Assembly (NCBI GenBank): GCA_911728435.2
Contig: OU452198.1
Coordinates: 5,270,001-5,334,000 of the forward strand
DNA: 64,000 nucleotides
Direction: 5' to 3'
Source: Apoderus coryli
Lineage: Eukaryota; Arthropoda; Insecta; Coleoptera; Attelabidae
Part shown: piece by piece, positions 47,401 to 57,335 of the stretch
How the letters are laid out: every line of letters begins with the position of its first letter
How positions within the stretch are numbered: position 1 is the first letter of the stretch
Position numbers and translations under genes: made by a program
Notes under the pieces: generated by a model
Told to the model about the DNA's origin: nothing
The model's database searches: none
The model's input: the letters and a program-made list of their open reading frames with translations, nothing else

Positions 47401-50400
47401 TCTTTCTTAGTATAATTTCATTGTAATGAAGAACAATCTGCGATATTTATCAGAAAACTTTTTAATGCATACGCAGCACACATAAATGTTTTTATTAACA
47501 ACAAAAATGAAATAAAAGTTTGTTTTATTTCATGTCACTTCTTTTTTTTCTCGACGTTTCGACTAACAAACATCTCATTATGATTGATTATGATGTTGGA
47601 ACACTAATAAAAAAAAATCCTGAAGAAGACAAAGTGTTTTTTCCGAAACGTCGAGAAAAAAAAGAAGTGACAGTAAATAAAAAAAACTCTTCTTTAATTT
47701 TTAACCCTAAACCTAAAAACTTAATAACGAAATCCAAAATAAATAGATGAAGAAGTACTGAACTATGAATAAAAAACCTCTTTCGAACAGTTTAATATGT
47801 CAAATTAAAGTGGATAACCAACTGTATGTATGACGTCGTGAAACAGCTGTTTAACGTCAAATGTCATGTAGTTCTTCATTGCAATTGAAATTTCTGTAAA
47901 GTAGAATAGTAGGTTTATAGTGCTTTGGTTTCTATTCTTTTATTTTTTCTGTACAGTGAGGATTAAAAGTCACGCAAAAACGCGATAAAATTTGAAGGTA
48001 ACTTTTTGGGAAGAAACGGTCGCACATGTCACTTTAGGTTTTAAGTTGTCGTCCGTTTTTTGACGTAACAGCAAAATTCAATTGAACGATCTGGATCATT
48101 TTCGTTGAGTTGATGCAATAGTTTTACTTTATATGAATGATAATTCTCACTGATGATTCTCCAATATTGTTTGTTATCCAGTGCTATCTCTTGAGGCCGT
48201 TTATGAGGATTTCGTGCACTGGACAATAGGAATCTTTTTTAAGAATGACGCGAGACTATCTTATTTGCAACGAGTGGCGTGACTACTGGAGAGGCAGTGG
48301 GCCCCTGGCTCTTGGGGGTCCCTTTGGCATGAGTACACTGTGTCCAAGATAAGAATGGGATAGCATTGGAATCTTGGAAACGGTGTGAGTTACAATGTCG
48401 GTTAATTTAGCGAAAAGTGGTACAATTTAAACACATTTTAAATGGTCTTTTCGAAAGTAAAGTAACTTTAGCCGTTTTCGAGAATTTTTTAAAAAACTAT
48501 GTTTTTTTTATTTATTTCTGACATTGTTTTTACGATATAAAAAAATGAAAAGCACGTTCTCATTGTCACTTTTTGAAAAGAATAAGATAGCGTTTACAAA
48601 TTTTCACAACGACGTTTCGTTTTTGAAAAACCATCATCAACTTCGTTTTTTAAATACGTCCCTGTAGTAGGTTTTACAAAAACATTCTTTCGTCGTTATC
48701 ACAATTATTTATTATTATTTGACAATTTATTCGGTCTCAGTACAACATTTTATTCTGTACTCTGTTTTTTAAATTTAGTTGAAATTGTTGTGCCGTTTGA
48801 AGTTATTAAAAAAACGCCTTTCTCACGCACTACGCAAAATAAGTACCAAACTAGGGCAATTTTTCTTTAGTAATTTTAAATAACAACTAAATACACTGAA
48901 AAAATTGTTTAAACAATTACGTGTGATATAGCACTTCCTTTTGAATTGAAAATTGCCTTTAATTTAGCAATAAAAATCCAAAAAAACAAAGTTGATGATG
49001 GTTTTTCAAAAACGAAACGTCGTAGTGAAAATTTGTAAACGCTATATTTTTGTCCTCAAAAAGTAACAATGAGAAAGTGCTTTTCATTTTTTTATATCTG
49101 CAAAAATAATGTCAGAAATAAATAAAATCTAAAATCGCAAAAAATAGTTTTTCCAAAAATTCTCGAAAACGGCTAAAGTTACATTACTTTTGAAAACACC
49201 ATTTAAAAGGTGTTTAAATTGTACAAGTTTTGTCTAATTTAACCGACATTGTAACTCCTACCATTTCTAAGATTCGAATGCTATCCCGTTCTTATCTTGG
49301 ACACAGTGTATAATCGCGGGGACCCACTGAGAAATAGAGATTGCCTGTCGCCATCTACATTACAATGGCTACACTGTTGAGACCAGCTTGCAGTGATCAG
49401 AATTACCGACCGATTACCGTCACTCGCGACTACTGCGCATGCTAACTTTCGGGGACGTTATACAGTCCGCCATTTTCTACGTCTAATGTCAATTGTGTCA
49501 AAGTTTGTTTTGTTTTGGTGATTGTGGAGTGCGGTAGAACTTTTGAATTTCGGGAATTTTCCATTATATTTTCTTTTTTTTATGTTTATGTCCAATTTTT
49601 ATAATACAACCTAGCAAGGGGCCCAAAAAAATCGTACCTCCGGCCCCATATGTTGAAATTACGCCAATTGACATGAAAGTAAAAACTAATATGAGTTTGG
49701 CCGTTGACTTTAGGTGAATTTTGTAAAACCAAATATTGTTCAGAATTACCGAACGATTACGGTCACTCGCGACCACAGCTATAGAGGCAGAGAGAATACG
49801 CTTCGGACTACTGCGCATCCCAATTTTCGGAGACGTTATACTACAGTCCGTCATTGTGTACGTCTAATGTCAATCGTGTTAAATTTTGTTTTATTTTGAT
49901 GAAGTGCGGTAGAACTTCTTTTATATTTTATTTTTTTATGTTTACGTTCAATTTTTTTATTACAACCTAGGAAGGGGCAAAGTAAAAACTAATATGAGAC
50001 TATTGCGCATCTTAATTTTCGGGGACGTTATACAGTCAGTCATTGTCTACGTGTAATGTCAATTGCGACAAATTTTGTTTTGTTCGAATCTTTAGAGAAT
50101 CAAAAAGAATTAATAGTATACAGGGGTTTCCATAAGAAAAACTTATCTACTACATGATCGACCCTGTCAACTACAAAGGTATGTGCGAGCGTTTCTTAAA
50201 AAAATCACGTCAAATTTTATCCAATTTATGCGTAACTTTTGATGCTCACTGTATAAATATTATTTGATTTATTTTTCTTGTGATATAATCTTAACCTAAT
50301 AATAATATCCTAAAATTATTGGGGCTATTTCATTTATGATTAATAAATTTACTAACTCTAGATCTACTAACAACAGTTTTGATTTTGTGCTTAAAAATCA

Positions 50401-53400
50401 TATTTTTTAAAAAGATGAATATTTTTTCAAGGTAGTAGCCTCAAACCAGATAGAAATAAAAGCACATCAAACACCACAGGTAAACAACAAGAACTCATTA
50501 GATTACATTTACATATCTGCACACAGATTTTCATTTAGTTTATAGTTGATTTTGATTTATTTAATGCTACAGGCGAAGATTGAAGGTCGAATCTTTATTA
50601 TTTACCTTTTTACTACTATTGTTGCGACTGCAAATTCCAAAAGGGCTTGTAACCAACAGATGTTCGATGGAAAATCTATTATAATTCGATATTTAATTCC
50701 TCTCGGAACTAGTTAGATTCGATAATTCTTCTGCAAGTGGCACGTACGCATCAAAACGTACCATCGTTAAATGCTTCATTTGCATCCTCGTAATAGTACA
50801 CCCGTACTCGTTTTTGACTGCTTGGAGCATTAGTTTTCTTGATGATAGTTTCGCGAGTTTTTACTATCAGAGATACTCAACTTGGGGAAACACCGAATTT
50901 GGCAGCCTTTATCAACTTCCTTCAAAACTTTAATTTTATCAGCTAAACTTAAACACACACGGTTGGACATCTTACTTGATTCTTAAACAAAAACCAACTG
51001 AACCTAAATTGACGATTTACTAAGCCTCGACTATAAAATGGGTTAGGAATTCCCCAGGTGACTCACAGAAATCTACCTGCTTTATTGCCTACCATTAGGC
51101 ATATGAACGCGTTAAGAACATTTTCAAAAAAATGCGATATAAAAATGTAAATGGGAAAAGTGATGCAAAAAATATTTTAATACTATTTTTGTTGTCTGGC
51201 CCTCGTAGTTTTTAAAGGAGGATACTAAAGGTACGGTTTCAATCAATCTTAATTTAACAGCGTTATCGAGTATTTCATTGGAAACAAAATTTAATTTACT
51301 TTAAAGGGTGATGGTGGAGCCAGTGGAACTTTATTCACAAATACAACCAAGTCGATTGTGTGGGGTATGCAAAATCGTGCCATTCAGAGTATGTTGGATT
51401 TCGATTTTGTGTGTCGGCGAGCCTCTCCTAGTGTAGTCGCTATTATTTATCCATTCACTGGTGACCATAAACTGAAATTCTATTGGGGTGAATATACTAT
51501 TTGATTTAGTAAAGAAATTAATTTGATTAACTTTATTTTCGGGTTTAGGGCATAAGGAGATTTTGATTCCCGTTTACAAAACGATGCCACACGCAATGGT
51601 TAAACATCCAGACGCAGACGTTTTGGTGAATTTCGCCAGTTTACGTTCTGCCTATCAAAGCACCATAGAAACTATGGATTATCCACAAATCAGGACGATT
51701 GCAATAATTGCCGAGGGAATTCCAGAGAATTTCACAAGGAGACTTATTAAATTGGCCAATGAGAAAAAGGTAAGAACTAAAAGCACATTTTTTTGTATCC
51801 AGGACTTTATTTTAATTGTCTAGGTTACTATTATCGGTCCAGCGACTGTGGGTGGAGTAAAACCGGGTGGTTTCAAAATTGGCAACACCGGAGGCATGAT
51901 GGATAACATTTTACATTCTAAATTGTATCGACCTGGGAGTGTAGCATACGTTTCGCGATCTGGTGGCATGTCGAATGAGCTGAACAATATTATATCGAAA
52001 GCGACAGATGGCGTTTATGAGGGAGTTGCAATTGGTAAGACTAATCAATTTTAATTTGCCATTTTAGTGCTTTCATGCTTCATTCATCTTGGATCATTTC
52101 GTCCAGGCGCATAATGCTAATTTTTTTAGGTGGAGACCGTTATCCCGGCACAACATTCATGGACCACCTTATGCGATACCAAACAGACGACAATATCAAA
52201 ATGATTATTCTATTAGGTGAAGTGGGTGGTACAGAAGAATATGACGTTTGTCAAGCATTAAAATCTAAAGCTATTACAAAACCATTAGTGGCTTGGTGTA
52301 TAGGAACATGCGCAGCAATGTTTACGTCTGAAGTACAGTTCGGACATGCTGGATCATGTGCCAATTCCGATAGGGAGACTGCAACAGTGAAAAATGAGGC
52401 TTTGAAGGCTGCTGGGGCACATGTGCCTGCTTCTTTTGATTATTTAGGTAAATATTAGTTTATATGGCTTGATAATCATTTAACACGACTATTTATAGGC
52501 GATTTAATTCAAAATGTCTACGATCACCTGGTAAAACAGGGTGTAATCGTTCCTGCAGCCGAAGTACCACCACCTACAGTACCAATGGATTACAGTTGGG
52601 CTAGGGAATTAGGACTGATTCGGAAACCAGCTAGTTTTATGACGTCAATTTGTGACGAGCGGGGACAGGAATTAATTTATGCAGGTCAGAATTTGATTGA
52701 CAGTACGTCAAATCAAACGTCAGCTAACGTCAGTTTGACGTTTTAATCACGGTGTCATTAAAATCGTGACACTCCATTTCAAGAGTGCTTTTTGAATATC
52801 AGATGTACTCCAGAAAAATGTCGGCATCGGTGGTGTAATCTCATTACTGTGGTTCCAACGTTGTCTACCTCCGTACGTATGTAAATTCTTTGAAATGTGT
52901 TTGATGGTGACAGCTGATCATGGTCCAGCTGTGTCCGGAGCTCATAACACCATAGTATGTGCACGTGCCGGCAAGGATTTGGTTTCCAGTTTGGTATCTG
53001 GTCTACTTACAATTGGTGATAGATTTGGAGGGGCGTTAGATGGTGCTGCTAAACACTTCAGTGATGCTTATGACACTGGTAGGTATTTTCATAAATCCTT
53101 TTGTGTTTTTTTTTTAATTTAATATTTTTTCTAGGTATGCATCCAGCTGAGTTCGTGAACCACATGCGTAACAAAGGTCAACTAATCATGGGTATCGGTC
53201 ATCGGGTTAAATCAATCAACAATCCCGATCAGCGTGTTCAAATTGTCAAAGAATTTGTAATGGCGAACTTCCCTGCTACTCCACTACTTCTTTATGCACT
53301 GGAAGTTGAGAAAATCACCACCAGCAAGAAACCTAATCTAATTCTAAACGTTGACGGAGTTATTGCATGTTCTTTTGTAGACATGCTTAGGCATTGTGGT

Positions 53401-53583
53401 AGTTTTACTAGTGAAGAAGCACAAGAATACATTAATATTGGTGCAATTAATTCGTTATTCGTTCTGGGTAGGTCTATAGGATTTATTGGTCACTACATGG
53501 ATCAGAAGAGGCTGAAACAGGGTTTGTATAGACATCCGTGGGATGATATTTCATATGTATTGCCTGAACAGTACAATAACTAA
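40270..53583 (+). CDS. ATPCL: ATP-citrate synthase (ATP-citrate lyase), twelve coding exons
   Basis: Exons: 40270-40474, 42035-42577, 42635-42910, 46007-46180, 47114-47328, 51307-51487, 51549-51769, 51824-52034, 52130-52447, 52499-52684, 52803-53078 and 53135-53583. All introns are GT-AG and the phases match. The sum is 3255 nt, or 1084 residues (animal enzymes are about 1100). It converts citrate, CoA and ATP to acetyl-CoA, oxaloacetate, ADP and phosphate in the cytosol, as a homotetramer. The start is [13 protein letters not shown]; an acceptor at 40247 just upstream shows that at least one 5' UTR exon exists. Residues 1-420 are the ATP-grasp/citryl-CoA synthetase part ([26 protein letters not shown] [11 protein letters not shown]). 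His748 in FGHAGSCA is the phosphohistidine. The C-terminal citrate-synthase-like domain keeps His883 (TADHGP), His958 (GIGHRVKS) and Asp1009 (LNVDG). The linker in exon 5 lacks an Akt-type RxRxxS site. Four conserved residues are missing at the exon 10/11 junction (see findings). Confidence 0.95.
41261..41347. repeat. Hairpin with about 42-bp arms
   Basis: ACAAAGAAAAATGAAATAAA then CTAACTTGTACGAATCAAAA is followed, after about 4 bp, by its near-perfect reverse complement ending TTTTTCTTTGTA. It lies between TA-rich stretches in intron 1 of ATP-citrate synthase. Confidence 0.9.
41443..41856. mobile_element. Foldback with tRNA-like arms
   Basis: Arms 41443-41540 and 41758-41856 are inverted copies about 98 bp long with only a few differences. 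Each consists of about 53 bp of unique sequence (AAAGCCAATGAAGAAAACGA and onward) joined to 45 bp of the 3' part of a tRNA-like sequence. Those 45 bp are identical in the two arms. The spacer (41541-41757) holds the 5' half of a complete tRNA-like cloverleaf for the right arm. The left arm instead has a different 5' half with a CT repeat. A (TA)n tract abuts the left end. Confidence 0.8.
41732..41801 (+). tRNA. tRNA-like sequence, atypical (putative anticodon GGA)
   Basis: A 70-nt cloverleaf can be drawn. Acceptor GCTTCGG pairs with CTGAAGC (one G-U). D stem GCTC/GAGC has loop AATGGTA. T stem GTGGG/CCCAC has loop TTCGATT. Internal promoter boxes look intact (TAGCTCAATGG and GGTTCGATTCC). The anticodon stem is weak (AATGC against GCGTG, one mismatch). 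Position 33 is C, not the near-universal U. GGA would read serine codons, yet the long serine variable arm is absent. I therefore favour a tRNA-derived repeat head over a working tRNA gene. Confidence 0.45.
43100..43303 (+). pseudogene. Possible PIF/Harbinger transposase fragment
   Basis: A 67-residue frame reads [20 protein letters not shown] then [20 protein letters not shown]. The (M/I/S)(T/S)PEQxVLVTLRxF segment matches the helix before the first catalytic aspartate of Harbinger transposases (SPE..VL.TLRFYA). The next expected GCF.....D segment is missing. The assignment is tentative. Confidence 0.45.
44060..44800 (-). pseudogene. IS630/Tc1-like transposase, C-terminal two thirds, broken
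   Basis: Reading down the minus strand: [13 protein letters not shown] at about 44620-44565 is a decayed catalytic start. [16 protein letters not shown] at about 44435-44385 is the usual QQDGAPAH region. [20 protein letters not shown] and [19 protein letters not shown] close the protein near 44080. A one-base shift in a T run at about 44280 separates LTPCDFF from [12 protein letters not shown]. It lies antisense in ATP-citrate synthase intron 3 and is the same superfamily as the 2.2-4.0 kb copy. Confidence 0.8.
45110..45330 (+). pseudogene. LINE ORF2 C-terminal fragment
   Basis: The frame reads [20 protein letters not shown] then [20 protein letters not shown]. This corresponds to the HLPSRNNRYSHLFHEEFHRT/VPRVTRMAN region of the LINE end at 3.2-3.8 kb, so it is from a related but divergent family. 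No 3' tail was identified. Confidence 0.65.
47534..47671. repeat. Inverted repeat with a Penelope-like motif
   Basis: Arms of 28 bp: GTCACTTCTTTTTTTTCTCG with ACGTTTCG at the left and the exact complement, starting CGAAACGTCGAG, at the right. The right arm is preceded by CTGAAGAAGACAAAGTG, giving the CTGANGA...CGAAAC arrangement. Confidence 0.8.
48336..49308. mobile_element. 973-bp foldback element with TA target duplication
   Basis: Ends CACTGTGTCCAAGATAAGAA and its complement TTCTTATCTTGGACACAGTG are each flanked by TA (48334-48335 and 49309-49310), as for Tc1/mariner-derived elements. Arms run about 315-330 bp (48336-48650 and 48980-49308) at about 80% identity around a 330-bp spacer. Each arm's inner end carries GTTGATGATGG...CGAAACGTCG on the strand reading toward the nearer terminus. 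No ORF. Confidence 0.85.
49397..50090. repeat. Degenerate tandem array, about 2.5 units
   Basis: The segments CAGAATTACCGA, ACTGCGCATGCTAAC, GGGGACGTTATACAGTCCG, CGTCTAATGTCAAT and GTGCGGTAGAACTT occur in order at about 49398-49545. They recur at about 49740-49920 and, in part, at 49995-50080. AAGTAAAAACTAATATGAG ends the first two units (49676 and 49979). The unit is about 300 bp. Confidence 0.75.
50700..50970 (-). pseudogene. Pogo/CENP-B-like transposase, N-terminal fragment
   Basis: The minus-strand frame from 50970 reads [21 protein letters not shown] shifted frame continues [10 protein letters not shown], a stop, then [20 protein letters not shown] and [10 protein letters not shown]. 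This is the CENP-B-type HTH of pogo/Tigger transposases (LSL..K..IL......A..F.VS.S....I.K....I). The DDE domain is absent. Confidence 0.65.
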
Positions 53584-53857
53584 GTAAAAATTAACGTCGA
53601 ATTGTAGGTTAAATTGTCTTTCTTGACTTGAATTTATTGTTTAAAATTTCCAAATTCTGTGGTTTTAATGAAAATGTTGAGGTGTATAAAATGATAAAGT
53701 AAATGTTTTTTTTTTTTGTTAATAATTATTTATATTTTTATATTTGATTGTTTTTATTCAATTATTAAATGATTTTTGTTTATTTTTTCGGAGAAAATAC
53801 TATTATATATTTTAATAATGATTACATTTGATTATATTTACAATAGACATAATTTCA

Positions 53858-53863
53858 AATAAA
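53858..53863 (+). promoter_or_regulatory. Candidate polyadenylation signal of ATP-citrate synthase
   Basis: AATAAA lies about 275 bases after the stop codon, followed by a GT/T-rich stretch. Other AT-rich variants lie between it and the stop, so the true site could be earlier. Confidence 0.45.
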
Positions 53864-53869
53864 TTGTGT

Positions 53870-54708
53870 TTTATTTATTATTTCGGCAGTTCCTACAAAT
53901 TTGGTTTTATTCTGTCAAAGAACAGATAAAAATTACTATATGTGTTTAAAATTACTGTTTTGATCAAGAGGTACCTACCTTGTTTATTGAAAACTGGCCT
54001 ACCTGTAAGAATTTGCGATAATCGGTCATTTACCTAATTAAATGAAATGGGTTTTGACCCTAGATTGCCTCCTTAATTGTGAAATGTGTAGCCAAGTAGG
54101 GGCAATTTCCTAGATTGTCTCCTAGGCAGGACGGCAGAGGCTCCAGACATTCCTAGATCAGTCCCTGGCACTGTACGCGAAAACCATAAAGTAGCAATTA
54201 ATCATTCTCTAGTACTTATGGCCGTCCGCGTTAATGTATCTTGTTTTTCTCTTATTCTTGTCACCATACCAAGGATCTCTTCAAAACAAGCTAAGTAGTA
54301 TAATATCCATTCTCAAAAAAGTTTTCCACGTAGTTCCAAATCTTGTGTTTTGTGTTACTACCACGAAAATGCTATACCATTCGTAGCATTCACCACAACA
54401 AAAAGTTTTAGATTTTTAGAGCGATGCATTGTTTCTTAATTCTGCTGAACGCGCTTCTTGCACATGATACAACAAGAGGTCAAGAGCATAATATAGCCTA
54501 ATTTATTTGATATTAATTTTAATCATAACAAATACAAATTAACGTTTAGTCTATCACAGGCCACAGAGAATACCCGAAAATTGTTCTATCAACTTGTTTA
54601 TTTTATACCGTTACAAGGAATTTCCTTGTTAAAGTTTTATATCTACATTTGACGCCATGACAATCATCTTGAAAGAAATGATAGAATCCATAGCTGGATC
54701 TGTAGCGT
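53870..54708. other. Intergenic; no gene recognised
   Basis: Non-coding sequence between ATP-citrate synthase and the hAT-type MITE. No ORF or repeat terminus was recognised. Confidence 0.5.
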
Positions 54709-54716
54709 AGCGTATT

Positions 54717-55327
54717 CAGTGTTGTTCCTGTCAGTACAATTGTACTGAAATCAGTACAATGACCAATTTGTCAGTACAATAGCTAATAATTTCAGTACAA
54801 TTTAATTAGGTTTACAATTTTTCTGCTTTCTGTCAATTTTAACCTAACTAACCACGAAATCTGGCCGAATAACCTAGAAGTTAAGGCCATATAATAGAAG
54901 TAGAATTATTAAAAGTCAATTTTGGAGAGAAAATCCTATTAAAAAGAACAAGATTAATTCCACAATTTTTTTTGGTCGTTTAGTCGTTATCAATGACAAC
55001 GGAAAAGGAACGTGCGTCAAAGACAGGTGAGTGAAAATTGCTCATATTTCGCGTAGAAGGATAGCGCATAATATATTTTAGTGATATCGGTGCATTAAAC
55101 GGTAATCTGACGGTACTATTATTTTTTTCTTAGAAAATCTGTTAATTTGTTTATTTAAATGTTAATTTATGTTATAGGTAAATTAGAAAAGGTATCTTTG
55201 TTTATGTAAATAGACGTTTTTAGCAATAAATTATTTCAATTTCCCGCGTCAGTACAATTGAACCTGAAATCAGTACCGTGAAGGCGCTGTTTTCAGTACA
55301 AATAAATTTATCCCAGGAACAACACTG
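54717..55327. mobile_element. 611-bp non-autonomous hAT element with 8-bp duplication
   Basis: Termini CAGTGTTGTTCCTG and CAGGAACAACACTG are perfect inverted repeats. The flanking octamer AGCGTATT is present on both sides (54709-54716 and 55328-55335). An 8-bp duplication and CAGTG...CACTG ends are diagnostic of hAT elements. Subterminal CAGTACAAT-type motifs recur near both ends (about 54734, 54752, 54772, 54795, 55250, 55293) and probably bind the transposase. No ORF. The perfect duplication implies a fairly recent insertion. Confidence 0.92.
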
Positions 55328-55404
55328 AGCGTATTTCAATTCTGATGGAAAAAATCACGACCGCTACCAAAAAGCCACAATTGATCAGTTAACAAAACAC
55401 GCGT

Positions 55405-55655
55405 TTTAAATTTCTTTCGCTACTGATTTCAGGATCCAAACGTGTTGGGATCCACTGATTAAGTTCTTTCGCTAAAAACGCATTCTCTGATTCATCCCCA
55501 CTTTAGCGCCCATCGCGATCTGGATCCGTAATCCCCTTGCTTCTTTTAGGTAAACTTATCGAGCGTTCTTTCGTTTCTTTGAAAAGAATCACGATTCAGA
55601 AATCCAACAAAACCTGATTAATAAATCCGGATCAAGAAAACTAGCGAAAGAAAGC
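55405..55655. repeat. Inverted-repeat element, probable MITE
   Basis: TTTCTTTCGCTACTGATTTC with AGGATCC near 55411 is mirrored by GATCAAGAAAACTAGCGAAA and GAAAGC near 55630-55655. A further GGGATCCACTGATTAAG and TTCTTTCGC lie between. The exact ends are uncertain. Confidence 0.55.
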
Positions 55656-56047
55656 ATCATTAACGATACAAATTATTTGGCGCCATCTTATTTTAAATTT
55701 TATTTAAAACAGCGACACTTGCTCCACGGACATTCACTCTCAGGTCAGTCTGAGTACCAGGGTCGGCAATTTCCCTGATTTGTGGTTGGCAGGCACGTGT
55801 GTAGAGAAGATTACACCGTGCGCCAAACCACAGCCTACTTTAGACAAAGGCTGTGGTCAAACATTGTCTCTACGGCAGAATCGTGAGTAGCCCGCTTTAC
55901 ATGATTTCGCAACCTCATGTTCTGTTTTCTAACATTTATCGTTCTAGACCGCCACTATGAAACTAGCGTTATACGCACAGTTCCGTTTACTGTAATACTG
56001 TGGTTATTGTTTAAAAATACATGCCACCGTTTATAACATTTATATTA

Positions 56048-57335
56048 GGGAGTTCTTTTGACGCCTATTCCGCTATTATCGAAACGTTATCTGTCAAAAT
56101 TGTTCACGCTACGTTATTTCAGTTACCGTATTCCGTTATGTAGCGAGCGTTAACGTATAATTTACCGTAACTCTATTTAGTGTCAATACTGTCAAAACCG
56201 ACAAAAATGTGTAAATTTCATAACCCCAAACAACAAATTGTGATGTTAATAAAATGAAATTACATGTTATAAGTTTAAAACTCCCTAAAAACATTCTCTC
56301 AGGAAAATAAAAAACCCAACCCTTACGAGGATACATCCAGATGCGTAGTTATTCAAACAAACGTAAATGAGAAATGCAGAAAAATTTTTACTATAAGAGC
56401 AAGAGCAATAAAGGAGCATATAGATTTAAGCTATATATTGTGCACCCTGATTTAATATATTGAGTATAACACCATCCTCAAACTCGTCCATGTTTAGGCC
56501 TTCCAAAATTGCCACGTCCAATATTTCTTCCATTATTTAAAAATATGTATAAATGATATAACATAAATCACAATCTTTCTACTTTACAGAAATCTCTTTT
56601 GTTGCAGAAATTATAAAAGTGAGGTTAGCATTTCCTTTACGTAGGGTTACGACATTGTTTACTAAAGAACTCTTCCGATAGTCCGACTTTACCGTATTAA
56701 TAGGGAGTTAAGGCAAAGCCAGTGACGTATACGTAAACGTATCTTTTGACATCTACGCATGCGCTCCTTAAATTTATGATACGTTTAACGATACGAAGGC
56801 TGTAAACATATGTACCTCTACGCGTATCGTATACTTAAACGTATTGAACCGATTGTTGTCGGAATTACATGAACTTGTACGAATATCTAGAATAGAACAT
56901 TAAAAACTCAATCTAAATTGGAAATTAAGCTAAGCTATTTTGCAATAAATACTTTATTATTATTATTATTAGTAGTAGTAGGTAGTTTATTTTGTAACAA
57001 TTATAAACATTTTTCTGTTATTCTTTAGGTATACATAATAAAATATATATGTATTTGGTTAATAATTAAAAAAACCATAATATTAACAACATAGTAAATG
57101 GAAGTAGAAAAATCTAAAATAGGCTTTTTCTCAAGTAAAGTGTTATCTCTACCTTCCGCATATACGATACGTATTGGATGGCACCTTAACTCTATTTTGA
57201 ATGACTGCTTATCTAGTGTAAACATAACCAAAATCTCACGTTTACGTATGGAGATACGTATACGTCCTTGGTTTTGCCTTAACTCCCTAATAACGGAACC
57301 GTAATTTTCCGTGAACAAATCAAAAGAACTCTCTC
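56048..57335. mobile_element. MITE with GGGAGTTCTTTTGA ends, split by another MITE
   Basis: TATTAGGGAGTTCTTTTGA at the left end is mirrored by CAAAAGAACTCTCTCTTATT at the right end. Within it, at 56703-57287, sits a separate GGGAGTTAAGG-ended element. Without that inner insertion this element would be about 0.7 kb. Confidence 0.65.
56703..57287. mobile_element. 585-bp MITE with GGGAGTTAAGGCAAA ends
   Basis: GGGAGTTAAGGCAAAGCC at the left and GGTTTTGCCTTAACTCCC at the right are inverted. TAATA flanks both ends (56698-56702 and 57288-57292), a likely 5-bp target duplication, although the AT-rich context makes the exact length uncertain. Subterminal ACGTATACGT motifs occur at both ends. A truncated, inverted relative is in the transporter intron at 22690-23456. 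No ORF of note. Confidence 0.8.

Larger units (their letters stand above)
47329..51306. other. ATP-citrate synthase intron 5, repeat-filled
   Basis: Contains the inverted pair at 47534-47671, the foldback at 48336-49308, the degenerate tandem array at 49397-50090 and a pogo-like transposase start at 50700-50970 (minus strand). The donor is GTAAGT at 47329 and the acceptor AAAG at 51306. Confidence 0.75.
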
